From Xiphydria camelus (taxonomy: Eukaryota; Arthropoda; Insecta; Hymenoptera; Xiphydriidae): a stretch of DNA of 64,000 nucleotides. This document shows, piece after piece, positions 38,877 to 48,129 of this stretch. The position numbers and the translations under genes are program-made. Numbering within the stretch: the first letter of the stretch is position 1; the number at the start of each line of letters is the position of its first letter. The stretch is taken from positions 35,814,278-35,878,277 of the forward strand of contig OY783194.1 of assembly GCA_963678675.1 (NCBI GenBank). The letters run 5' to 3'. The notes beneath the pieces were generated by a model that ran no database searches, was not told the DNA's origin, and saw only the letters and a list, made by a program, of their open reading frames with translations.

Positions 38877-39018
38877 CGTTGCAGACGCTGAAGGAGATCC
38901 CAGCTAGATTTACGTTGCGGAGGATACTCTGCGTGGTCCGGGAACACGGGGGCGCGAAATCTGGGTCGTCGATGTCGAAGGATACGCTCTCTTCGAATTC
39001 GGTCATGAGTCCTTCCAT
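38877..39018 (-). CDS. First coding exon of an unidentified minus-strand gene
   Basis: Reading the minus strand from the ATG at 39,018 gives 47 codons, beginning MEGLMTEFEESVSFDIDDPD and ending in ..NLAGISFSVCN. Then comes one more base and a strong GTGAGT donor at 38,876. The peptide is acidic and low in arginine, unlike the chance frames around it, and an in-frame stop lies upstream of the ATG, so the start is natural. A second ATG four codons on is an alternative start. No downstream exon was recognised in the remaining 38.8 kb, so the first intron is either very long or holds short exons I could not see. I do not recognise the family. The intron phase of 1 should help in finding the partner. 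Confidence 0.6.
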
Positions 39019-39770
39019 TCTTCCTGCCGCTACGACGATCGACGGGGGCGGGAAGAGGCAGAATCGCGGGGTTGTATTTTTGCGTCGGTTCTGCGAGCGA
39101 GACGGAACGAAAATGAGAATAAATCACGCGCACTTTGATCGGTTTTCGTGATTCGCGTCTCGCGTTAGACCGCGAAAAGGCGCTGACTCGGTTTCTTCTT
39201 GACCTTTTGTAGTTTTTTATCGTTAGAATTACGAATAAATTTTCTATGACTAGAGCTGGGGAGGCTATTTCGAGTAACGGAACTAAACGCTTTTTGCGGC
39301 TCGGTCGATACGTTTATAGATCTGGTTATACCTACCTACTGTTTCGTTTGAAAGTCATTTGGAAATTTTTGAGATTAACTTTAATGGATTCATTTTTACA
39401 TCGCATCTATTCATTGAATTAAACTATTTAGAATGCTTTAATTACGGGGAAAAAAGATTTCCATAACAATCCAGCGATATCCTTTTTTCCCTTATCGACA
39501 ACGCTACTGATCCGCATTTACCGAACGCATTGGAACCCGTTCATCGCCCCGCGATGCGTCACTACACTCGCCCGTCGATATACCATAATAACACATGTAT
39601 CGTTCGTCTCGGGTGAACGTATGCGGAACGAAAGTAATTTCAAACCATCGGTACGACCGCAAGACGTTCGCTAATCCACTTCACATTTCTATGAATAATA
39701 ATGCAAGGTCGTCCTTAGTGAACCACATTTGAACGTAAATCCGCGCAATGGGAGAGCGCATTAATAATAT
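39019..39770 (-). promoter_or_regulatory. Probable 5' UTR and promoter of the 38.9 kb exon
   Basis: This is the upstream side of the minus-strand start. The first 150 bp are GC-rich and lack a long frame continuous with the ATG. Further upstream the sequence becomes AT-rich and ends at a transposon. No certain TATA box or initiator can be named; the assignment rests on position only. Confidence 0.3.
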
Positions 39771-39771
39771 A

Positions 39772-40339
39772 CAGGGTGTTCGGAAAAAACACCGACACAG
39801 AAATAGGGGTGATAGGTTACGTCATTACAAGTATTTTGATATAAGGGACCTATACCCGCAAGCGCCCCCTTCTGGAGATATCAACTTTTCAAGTTTATAA
39901 CGACCGAGGTTGATCAAAGTAGAATAATAAGAAACGTATCAAGATGGTAACGAATATTTAATTTTACGAGATACAAAAACAATGTACTACAGCAAATGCT
40001 CAAAATGACGGCGACCCATGTCCATGCAACATCGGAAACGATTCTGGATAGATGTGCCACTGCGCAAACTGCTTGCGGAAAGGATAACCGCTTGGCTCAA
40101 GTCCTTGTACTTTTCGAAGATGATGCGGATACAAGGAGTTTTAATTTGTTTTTCAATTGTACAGGTAGACAAAAAACTCAATATTATTCTACTTTGATCA
40201 ACCTCGGTCGTTATAAACTTGAAAAGTTGATATCTCCAGAAGGGGGCGCTTGCGGGTATAGGTCCCTTATATCAAAATACTTGTAATGACGTAACGTATC
40301 ACCCCTATTTCTGTGTCGGTGTTTTTTCCGAACACCCTG
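39772..40339 (-). mobile_element. TIR transposon remnant with long arms and transposase C-terminus
   Basis: CAGGGTGTTCGGAAAAAACA at the left is mirrored by TGTTTTTTCCGAACACCCTG at the right. The inverted arms run about 150 bp (TATACCCGCAAGCGCCCCCT / AGGGGGCGCTTGCGGGTATA). TA flanks the 568-bp unit. Between the arms the minus strand encodes a peptide ending CCMDMGRRHFEHLL and a stop at 39,987, which I recognise as the usual C-terminus of an arthropod Tc1/mariner-like DDE transposase. The catalytic domain is missing, so this is an internally deleted copy. Confidence 0.8.
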
Positions 40340-40340
40340 T

Positions 40341-41254
40341 ATAAGCCCGCGTCTAGGTATATTCGCCCGAGTGATATTTCAAGGATACCCTCGTACACGG
40401 ATAACGATACGCCGTACTTCCTGGTCCTGGGCCGTGAAAAAATCGTTGCATCAATCGCGCGCCTCGTTAGCGCGCCCGAAGCAAGCGCAAATTCCATCGA
40501 GATGTTTCATCGATTCGTCGCTAGTTGAAGAGAGGATCTTCATTTTATTGGCGCGAAATCGATGTAACGACGTGCGAATTAAATGAAGCGGAAAGTATTT
40601 TCGACGAAATTTTACGCGCGAATAGGTATTGCGCGAAAAGTACGCCGATCGAGTTCGGTGGTATCGCGCGGAAGGATGATTCGATCTTCCAATTGAAGTG
40701 GAACAACGTTTGAGAAATATCTGGGATGGAGTACGCAGCGGACTCAGCGTCTGTTCGATAAGATTTCGATTTTTCTCGGTCGGTTACGTCGCGGAGAAAA
40801 TCATGAGATAACGACGCTACGGCATACTACGATGTTTGGAATTGTGCGATGAAACGATTGTAAATTAATGCGTTTTTCGATTTTTTTTCAAATCCATACA
40901 AAATTTCGATCGTAGATTCGAATCTAATCTTTTCAAAATAGCCGCAAGGTCGTCCGGGACGCGAATATCGGTAGAGTCCTTCGAGTGTTATGTCTGACGA
41001 TTGCGGAATCGTTTCGCGCCTCGGTACAAAAAAGAGGATTACATATGTGTTCGGTGCTTCTATGTCGCGATGATCTGTCAATAACAACGACTCGCCTGTT
41101 AACAAACATTACTACAGAGCGGCGAACAAGCGATGAAGTGAAGACGATACGAGGCGAGACGAAGCCGAGCCGAGCTCAAGCAATGAAAGAAAGCGAGCGC
41201 ATTTGTTTTCTATTACGTACGGCTAGTCGTTTACTGATCGCTCCTCGATAAATT
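40341..41254. other. No gene recognised
   Basis: Mixed composition. Short frames only, none with splice support or a recognisable family. Confidence 0.4.
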
Positions 41255-41377
41255 CGTTCCAATCAGCATCAAAAGCAGTTTCTTACAGTCAGGATTCTAC
41301 GCACTAACATGGAACACATTTAAGTTAGTGCGTAGAATCCTGACTGTAAGAAACTGCTTCTGATGCTGGTTGGAACG
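41255..41377. repeat. Near-perfect palindrome, arms about 53 bp
   Basis: CGTTCCAATCAGCATCAAAA..TCTACGCACTAAC is followed by about 17 bases and then the inverse GTTAGTGCGTAGA..TTGGAACG. Arms differ at only about three positions (AATCAGCATCAAAAG versus CTTCTGATGCTGGTT). A transcript would fold into a long hairpin. No transposon terminus or target duplication is evident. Confidence 0.85.
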
Positions 41378-41490
41378 AACCTATTAACTTCTTCTACCTA
41401 CCACGGCTAATCAACGATGACACTCTGTCTAGTTCCATAAATCGTATCTATACATGATTGTTATGTCGCAGATCCAATGACTAATCTGTA

Positions 41491-41762
41491 CCGTATGTCC
41501 CATTCTGTACTGGCCAGTTTGAAAGTTACCTTCGGATAGGCTTGGTCGGTAATCGAGACATTTTATACCGTAATTATAATTATTTTCGTAATTTCCATTA
41601 TTCACAAATTCACAATTTCGAGGTTGGACACTTCGATCTCCCGAATTGACACCAACTCTAACTGCCGACTCGACTTCTACCGTATTAAATGACTCGAGTA
41701 CCGACCAAGCCTATCCGAAGGTAACTTTTAAACTGGCCAGTACAGAGTAGTGGGACATACGG
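41491..41762. mobile_element. MITE with CCGTATGTCCCA ends
   Basis: The left arm CCGTATGTCCCA..TGTACTGGCCAGTTTGAAAG..CCTATCC-type sequence is mirrored by GGATAGG..CTTTCAAACTGG-type sequence ending in TGGGACATACGG. TA lies on both sides and the unit is 272 bp. A solo right arm of the same family is at 52,265-52,345. Non-coding. Confidence 0.85.
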
Positions 41763-42079
41763 TATGTTTGATCTCAAGGATAACACCCTGTAGTATCGAT
41801 TGAGTAGAATTCAAATGAAGTGGGAAATCAGACTTTGTGTGAAAAGCTCACGCACAAATTAAATGCAAATAAGAAATGTGTCATTCTTAGAAGGAGAGAA
41901 AATGATTAATTTAAGAAAAAAGCAAATTATAATATTTACCTGAGGAGAATACTAACTACAATACAAATTAATTAAACATCACCACATTGAACAATTTTAC
42001 TTTCACACCTAAATACGTGCAACATAAATAACATTATATCTTTACTTATCTAAAATAATTTTAGTACAAAGTAGCCGAC

Positions 42080-42380
42080 GGGACCGATAAAAATTATATT
42101 CAACTTAATAAATAAAACGTCCGTTATTAATTAATCACGTCGTTGCCACGACGTCCAAAAATTATATATGCATGATATAATATCGATAGGATAAGTTAGA
42201 TGAACATAGAATTTGAAACGAATTTAAATTCTGAAAGTAGTACCTTACTTACGAGAATGACATTCGTCAAAAGCCATCTAACGGTACGTTGCAAAAGTAA
42301 AGATGAATTAGGTTTATTGACCTGGACGATAAAAACAAAATCATTGCATTTCATATGATGCATGTTTACGTCCATACATA
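42080..42380. repeat. Dispersed repeat with CACGTCGTTGCCACGACG hairpin (copy 1)
   Basis: It contains TTAATCACGTCGTTGCCACG followed by ACGTCCAAAAATTATA. About 110 bp on come AAACGAATTTAAATTCTGAA and AAAAGCCATCTAACGGTACG. The same ordered landmarks recur at 47,690 and 52,385 in the same orientation. The CGTCG-TTGC-CGACG stem is a natural hairpin. The element type is unknown and the ends are not defined. Confidence 0.75.
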
Positions 42381-44132
42381 CATATTAAGACTCTAAATAA
42401 TGACGTGAACAATTTTACAATGAAACACTGCTACATAAATAATTTTCACGACTTCAATCAATTATAGCCTATTTATAACTTATTTCCTTTGATAACAATT
42501 TCGAATAATAATGGGTATTCGTGGAGAATAACTGCGATTCGCGAAGCAGTGATTCTGTCTTATAAGAATGAAGTATGAGTCGAGTGAATGTTTTCGAAGG
42601 CTTCGAGCGCGTTTCCCTTTCAGGTGATATAATGAATGTTAAGGAATTTTTAAATAGCGTATAACTACCGCTATAGGTATATAGTTGGTGCGTGAAGAGC
42701 TGTCACTCGCTTTTAATGGCGCTAACGACATTTCATTCGCCTCTACGCGCCGCGAAAATTCGCGAAAAACTGTCGATTTCGGGTAACTCACCTGCCGCGC
42801 AGTGGCGCGTGCTTTTTGAGCAGCTGACTCTGGCAGTAGCGCTATCTCGTGGAAATTCGCCGGTTCGCGTTTCTCCCGCTTTGCCGTATACAATTTTCGG
42901 ATTCGACGGACACATGAACTGGGAACACACTTTCTCGAATCTGTGCGGGCAGTATGCGTGCCTTCGAAATTTCAGCCGTATGCGCAACAGCTATCTCGAC
43001 CAATTTTCGGAGCGGGCGAGAAAATCTGTCGTCGATTTCGCGAAAGAACTCCGGGATCCGAACGACTAACATAACCACCGCAAGGAGACTGGCGTTTGTT
43101 CCCTCCTTCTCCGGACTCTCCTACTCTGATCCAATCCCTTCCGAACGAACGAAGCGGCTGGATCCCTACCTAACCTAATCTAGCCTAACATCATGAGAGC
43201 TCCTACACGCCTGTTCGAAAAGCGTCGAATAGACGTCTGCTTTCGGATAACGAAACATTGGTTGCGTTCAGCAGATCGAGCATAAACCGCTACCGCTCAG
43301 TACTGTTGCGTGCCGGGCTGGTCTTCTTGGTCCGTTTGTAGGGGGCAGGTCCGTGCCCGTGGAGTGCTGAACCACTCTGCTCGGAAAGAGCGGGATCGGG
43401 AGATGAAGTTTTATTGCAGGTGGAGAAATGAAAACTCTTAATCCAAGAATTAGGTGATCACCAATGAATTATATTTTAACACATAGTTGGAATATAATTT
43501 GTCGTTATAAATCGGTATCTGAGTGCACCTCGAGCGGCAAAGTGCATCCTTTTAAATCAAAAGTCCCCGCTTCTCGGTAACAACGAGGAACCAATCAAAT
43601 ACTCAGCGCTAATGTGGGGACCCAATCTGATACTCGACGCTAGTCGTAGTCAAGGACTCTACTCCCACTTTCTTCGTCTACGCACAATGATCTAATCCAC
43701 GCTCCACGCGTCCACGTGCGAAGAAAGTACCTACGCATCGACCCTGACTCTGGCGTGCACAATCCCACGCACTCGAAAGAAAATATGCCCTCATCGACCG
43801 TGGGTCTACCGCGCACGAACTCCCGCAATCCGAAGCGCGTATCGATAACAAATCTTATGCGCGCACGCCTACGTGACTCAAAGAAAGGAGAACTGTTCTT
43901 GCTAGGTAAATTAACTACGACCTATCGGTCCGCGAAAGGGGATACCATATTTACAAACGGAGCTCGCAGCGGCCCGCGACTCAGATCCCCTGTCCATCAC
44001 GCAATAAAGGTGTTTATAATCTCGCGAATAGAAACCACGGTGGCCTGCGACTTATTTAACTTATCACGCAGTCTTCGACGTTCTCGTTCTTTCTCTCTAT
44101 TACAATCCATCTATACCTTACTTGCTACTTCT
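42381..44132. other. No supported gene
   Basis: A 126-codon plus frame at 42,692-43,069 has no recognised domain, and the minus strand is also open. A minus-strand GTGAGT at about 42,790 could end a non-coding exon. CCTAACCTAATCTAGCCTAA at about 43,168 resembles degenerate insect telomere-like repeats but is isolated. Confidence 0.4.
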
Positions 44133-44589
44133 TAATGTAGAACGAATTATCGAACGTCAACGTCGCGGTGGAATTTCTACTGTCCGGCGATTGCATTGCG
44201 ATATATCGTTTCCGTAAGATCTCTTGAAGGTCGTTGCAAGAGCTATTTTCTCGTTTGGCTCGCAAAGGTCTCCCACCCGGCGATCTAAAAAACACGTTTA
44301 AAAGCCCACTGTGAACAAAATCAATCTTTCGCAGCCACGACATTCTGACAATGCGAAACTCCTCTTTGTTCCTGGCGAATAAAAAGTTTACCGCGATAAA
44401 ATTGTTTAATCGTACCTTGTGACGAGTTTCATTTTGACTTTGTTGATGTTTTTCAGTATGTCGCCCATTGATTTCTGGGAGATCAGTGGCGGTTTATGCC
44501 GATCGATGAACTTGTAGCCCTGTAAACTAGCTCTCCTCGCGATGTTAGGAGTCGTTGGAGGTTGCAGAGGTGGCGGCATATAATAATGA
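44125..44589 (-). pseudogene. Captured MTFR-like gene 3' exons, copy A
   Basis: Minus-strand exons at 44,416-44,589 and 44,125-44,284 flank a 131-bp intron (GTACGA..TTTTTTAG). They encode the same peptide as copy B (..SMGDILKNINKVKMKLVTR then SPGGRPLRAK..). Two differences matter. The stop codon TAG has become TAC, extending the protein to ..DNSFYIKK. The acceptor is TAG rather than CAG but still valid. No frameshift is seen within these exons. With neither promoter nor 5' exons of the parent gene it is a fragment, called a pseudogene; a fusion transcript from the Harbinger side cannot be excluded. Confidence 0.6.
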
Positions 44590-45247
44590 CTAATTAAAAG
44601 TTTTAACATTATGATAAAAACGATTACCTACAGTAATTAGCATTGATCCCGAAGCAAGAAATCTTAAAGTCGGCAATAATTTTGTTGCTGGCTGAATTGC
44701 TGCATTTCTTGGCGACCTCGAAGCAATGCGATGTCGTATTTGTCCCAATAATCTCTGACAGGTTTGTTTTTCCAAACGAAATCAAGTGAAGAATTCTACA
44801 ACCATTGTATTCTTCGAAATAGTCAACTCTGGAATAGTTTTGTATTAGATATTGGTTATAAATTAGTAGGTATAGGTATCCTTTATTTACTTACCGGGCA
44901 CGTATTTTCCTAGGATTTCTCATTCTTTGTAAGACGTCAATTTCATCATCAGATGATGATTTGACAACTGCCACATCAATCAACTCTATTTCACAACTAA
45001 TAACAATTATTATGATTCTGTCACGGTTGTGATTCTGTCACGGAATAATAAAGACGCAAACAAAAAGTTAGGTTATCCCGAGGATAGCTAGCTTATCCAG
45101 CGCTGAAACTGCCGGATAAGCTATCCCTGCATTTATTCCAAAGTTTATCCTATTCCAGACTTATACCATCGTGGTAAAACGCTTGCGTACAGGTTATTCT
45201 CAGTATAGCGCTATACGGCGTTTATACCGTGTTGGTAAAACCGGCCC
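44133..45247 (-). mobile_element. Truncated copy A of a gene-carrying PIF/Harbinger unit
   Basis: This 1.1-kb segment is nearly identical (about seven differences seen) to 46,560-47,670. Its right end is a clear terminus, TTGGTAAAACCGGCCC, followed by TAA. Its left end is not a terminus: similarity to the complete copy stops at about 44,133, just past the stop codon of the captured gene, so the 3' UTR and second inverted end are missing. Reading on the minus strand it contains TIR, Harbinger exon 1, a Harbinger exon 2 fragment, then two host-type exons. TAA/TTA target sites and GG-starting TIRs are characteristic of PIF/Harbinger. Confidence 0.8.
44640..45003 (-). pseudogene. HARBI1-type transposase N-terminal fragment, copy A
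   Basis: The exon-1-like piece (about 44,895-45,003, minus) encodes EIELIDVAVVKSSSDDEIDV..RKIRAR and ends at a GTAAGT donor. The exon-2-like piece (44,640-44,815) encodes FRLEKQTCQRLLGQIRHRIA and ATKLLPTLRFLASGSMLITV. The second part matches the region before the first catalytic Asp in HARBI1-family transposases (pattern TKLL.TLRF.A.GS). A TGA interrupts before FRLEKQT, where copy B has TGC, and YFEEYNGC is in a different frame. The DDE catalytic core is absent, so it is inactive. Confidence 0.7.
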
Positions 45248-45594
45248 TAAGGGCCAGTTTTACCAAAGCCAAGTTATACCTAGAATAAGTATACCGAGGA
45301 TAAATTTATACTCTTCTTTATACCTGGTATAAAGCGCAGGCGTTTTACCAGCTCCAAGTTTGCCTGGGATAACTATTCCAGGTATAAGCGTTGGCCATCT
45401 AAAATTATTTTTAGGTTGGTAGTAAGAAGTACGTACTGCGCATGACATTTGGTCGTTTTGACAGCTGTTCCGGCGCGATAAATGAAATTCGGAGTTGTTA
45501 TTCTCAGTATAACCTAACTTTTTGTTTTTGACGTCTTTATTCTTTCATGATATAATCATAACCTGATCGTTGTGGTAAATTGTTATTAATTTTG

Positions 45595-45689
45595 AAATAG
45601 TTGATTGATGTACCAGTTTTTTAATCATCATCTGATGATGACATTGACGTATTACCAAGAATCAGAAATCCAAAGAAAATACGTGCCCG
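45595..45689 (+). pseudogene. HARBI1-type exon 1, inverted left arm of element B
   Basis: The plus strand reads GATGATGACATTGACGTATT..AGAAATCCAAAGAAAATACG and ends GTGCCCG before a GTAAAT donor, giving SSSDDDIDVLPRIRNPKKIR. It corresponds to the minus-strand exon 1 copies at 44.9 and 47.4 kb but is clearly diverged and has a stop upstream of the serine/aspartate stretch. It shows that both arms of the element are Harbinger 5' ends. Confidence 0.7.
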
Positions 45690-45734
45690 GTAAATAAAAG
45701 ATATCTATAACAATATATTTATATTTTCGTAACA

Positions 45735-46561
45735 ATAACTTTTATTTTCGAGTCGTCGATAAAAGCATCAGGTACAAAACACGTCCAAACATTCGATATC
45801 TCACCAACAAGAATGTGTTCAGTCTCAAAAAACTATAAGGGTCGTCACACAATAATAGTAATTACAACGTAAAATTGCACCATTTGATCCAAATCTCGTA
45901 TCGGACAAAATATATTCTAAAATCTATAAACTTTTAAATCGCTACAACTTAAGATTTATCACGCGGTGACATTACTCTGAGATTACATAGAGCGGTACAA
46001 TGTTATCGTTTTTTTAAGTATACGCGACCCTATCTAAAAAGTATACAAAGAGCGTTGTACGACTTGATGTCTAATGCCGAGGTATCTTACAAAAGTGTAT
46101 CAATGCAAATCTAAAATTTTTTCATATTCTACATCGTACGACGGATGTATCACTTCTGCTCCTGAAAACTGCAATCACGCGAATTGAAGAAAGGTATAAT
46201 GTCTACCTAGATAAATTTAAATGTTACTTATACAAGACAATGCAATGGTAGATGACTTCTTTGGTTGATATTATTGGATACCGTTGAGATTCTCGCGATT
46301 AGAGACCCGCGTGCGTCAATTTTAAATTTAAACTTGCATTTTCTGAGTAAAAGAGTGAAGAGAGAAAACAAAATTTTCCCGACGTTTCTATGAGCTTCTA
46401 TCCTCCTATTAAAAAAGAACTATAATCTAAAATGTGTCGTGCGAAATTACCTCGCAGAGAAAGACTCATTTATAAAAGAAGGCTACAATAGCCGTTCCTC
46501 GGAGCACCGTCCGACGCGATTGCTGCGACCCAGAGAACTTGAGTATCATCGAGTTCTTAAT
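45735..46561 (-). other. Probable 3' UTR of the captured host exons
   Basis: Downstream (minus) of the TAG at 46,562 the sequence is AT-rich and non-coding for about 820 bp. It reaches an AATAAA on the minus strand (TTTATT at 45,741-45,746), close to where Harbinger left-arm similarity begins. This is what a captured natural 3' UTR with its poly(A) signal would look like. The host/transposon breakpoint is inferred at about 45,700-45,735. Confidence 0.45.
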
Positions 46562-47014
46562 CTAGAACGAATTATCGAACGTCAACGTCGCGGTGGAATT
46601 TCTACTGTCCGGCGATTGCATTGCGATATATCGTTTCCGTAAGATCTCTTGAAGGTCGTTGCAAGAGCTATTTTCTCGTTTGGCTCGCAAAGGTCTCCCA
46701 CCCGGCGATCTGAAAAACACGTTTAAAAGCCCACTGTGAACAAAATCAATCTTTCGCAGCCACGACATTCTGACAATGCGAAACTCCTCTTTGTTCCTGG
46801 CGAATAAAAAGTTTACCGCGATAAAATTGTTTAATCGTACCTTGTGACGAGTTTCATTTTGACTTTGTTGATGTTTTTCAGTATGTCGCCCATTGATTTC
46901 TGGGAGATCAGTGGCGGTTTATGCCGATCGATGAACTTGTAGCCCTGTAAACTAGCTCTCCTCGCGATGTTAGGAGTCGTTGGAGGTTGCTGAGGTGGCG
47001 GCATATAATAATGA
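46562..47014 (-). CDS. Captured MTFR-like C-terminal exons inside element B
   Basis: Minus-strand exon 46,841-47,014 encodes ..PPTTPNIARRASLQGYKFID..SMGDILKNINKVKMKLVTR and ends at GTACGA. Exon 46,562-46,709 follows a TTTTTCAG acceptor and encodes SPGGRPLRAK, DLQEILRKRYIAMQSP and ..TLTFDNSF before TAG. The phase (2 then 1) joins the exons with Arg at the junction. The pattern of an ILK.hN.VK hydrophobic/basic segment, SPGG.P and a basic helix ending in a dibasic pair recalls the C-terminus of mitochondrial fission regulator (MTFR) proteins; PRR11-like is an alternative. The N-terminal exons are absent. It is a captured gene fragment with intact splice sites and could be expressed from the Harbinger exon-1 promoter. 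Confidence 0.5.
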
Positions 47015-47056
47015 CTAATTAAAAGTTTTAACATTATGATAAAAACGATTACCTAC

Positions 47057-47425
47057 AGTAATTAGCATTGATCCCGAAGCAAGAAATCTTAAAGTCGGCA
47101 ATAATTTTGTTGCTGGCTGAATTGCTGCATTTCTTGGCGACCTCGAAGCAATGCGATGTCGTATTTGTCCCAATAATCTCTGACAGGTTTGTTTTTCCAA
47201 ACGAAAGCAAGTGAAGAATTCTACAACCATTGTATTCTTCGAAATAGTCAACTCTGGAATAGTTTTGTATTAGATATTGGTTATAAATTAGTAGGTATAG
47301 GTATCCTTTATTTACTTACCGGGCACGTATTTTCCTAGGATTTCTCATTCTTTGTAAGACGTCAATTTCATCATCAGATGATGATTTGACAACTGGCACA
47401 TCAATCAACTCTATTTCACAACTAA
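47057..47425 (-). pseudogene. HARBI1-type transposase N-terminal fragment, copy B
   Basis: Exon 1 (about 47,318-47,425) gives ..VKSSSDDEIDVLQRMRNPRK and a GTAAGT donor. The exon-2-like part (47,057-47,240) gives VVEFFTCFRLEKQTCQRLLG..PATKLLPTLRFLASGSMLITV. Here TGC replaces the TGA of copy A, so the frame VVEFF..LITV is open; YFEEYNGC remains out of frame with it, implying one frameshift. Transposase similarity stops at about 47,050, where host-type intron sequence and the captured exons begin. No DDE residues are present. Confidence 0.7.
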
Positions 47426-47689
47426 TAACAATTATTATGATTCTGTCACGGTTGTGATTCTGTCACGGAATAATAGACGCAAACAAAAAGTTAGGTTATC
47501 CCGAGGATAGCTAGCTTATCCAGCGCTGAAACTGCCGGATAAGCTATCCCTGCATTTATTCCAAAGTTTATCCTATTCCAGACTTATACCATCGTGGTAA
47601 AACGCTTGCGTACAGGTTATTCTCAGTATAGCGCTATACGGCGTTTATACCGTGTTGGTAAAACCGGCCCTAAGTGACAAAAAAATAAA

Positions 47690-47990
47690 ACTCAATCTAA
47701 TGAATAAAATATCTGTTATTAATTAATCACGTCGTTGCCACGACGCCCAAAAATTATTTACGTTAAATAATATGGATATGATTGTAACTGACTGCTATTT
47801 TTAACTCTAACAAGTTAAATAAACGGAGCATTTGAAACGAATTTAAATTCTGAAAATAGTATCTTACTTTCGAGAATGACATTCGCCAAAAGCCATCTAA
47901 CGGTACGTTGCAAAAGTAAAGATGAATTAAGTTTATTGACCTCGACGATAAAAACAAAATCATTACATATCGTACGATGCATGTATACGT
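47690..47990. repeat. Dispersed repeat with CACGTCGTTGCCACGACG hairpin (copy 2)
   Basis: TTAATTAATCACGTCGTTGC..CACGACGCCC is followed by AAACGAATTTAAATTCTGAA and AAAAGCCATCTAACGGTACG, as at 42.1 kb and about 85-90% alike over the shared blocks by eye. Element B inserted at or just beside its left part. Confidence 0.75.
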
Positions 47991-47991
47991 A

Positions 47992-48090
47992 CACCCGTGC
48001 TCACGAATTCTGTCCCTGGTGACTTTTTAAAATGTTATTTTTAAACGTACTAACCAATGAACAATTAATTCTCATGCCCTCATTATCTAC
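47992..48090. mobile_element. Solo arm of the 59.7 kb MITE family
   Basis: TA precedes CACCCGTGCTCACGAATTCT, followed by GGTGACTTTTTAAAATGTTA and TACTAACCAATGAACAATTA, matching the left arm of the element at 59,748. No inverse right arm follows, so it is a truncated copy. Confidence 0.7.
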
Positions 48091-48129
48091 GGTGGCGTCT
48101 ACCGTATGTCCGTACGGAGACACGGCTTA

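Larger units (their letters stand above)
45251..47670 (-). mobile_element. Complete gene-capturing PIF/Harbinger element, copy B
   Basis: The left terminus GGGCCAGTTTTACC (45,251) and right terminus GGTAAAACCGGCCC (ending 47,670) form the TIR. TAA precedes (45,248-45,250) and follows (47,671-47,673), the 3-bp TWA target duplication of PIF/Harbinger. The 2,420-bp unit is built as an inverted pair. Both ends carry a Harbinger 5' region with an exon-1 copy: plus strand at about 45,595-45,689, minus strand at about 47,318-47,425. Host-derived exons and a 3' UTR lie between them on the minus strand. The catalytic transposase is missing, so movement would need a helper. The arms have diverged from each other far more than copies A and B have. 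Confidence 0.8.

Noticed and set aside
42692..43069. 125-codon plus frame
   Set aside because: Starts without an ATG in good context, and the opposite strand carries an equally good frame ending at a GTGAGT. Insufficient to call a gene.
43160..43200. Interstitial telomere (CCTAA-type) repeat
   Set aside because: Only about three imperfect units, too short to mean anything.
44133..47670. Simple tandem segmental duplication as the explanation for the repeated 1.1-kb blocks
   Set aside because: The TIRs and TAA sites at exact positions explain the boundaries better than unequal crossing-over.
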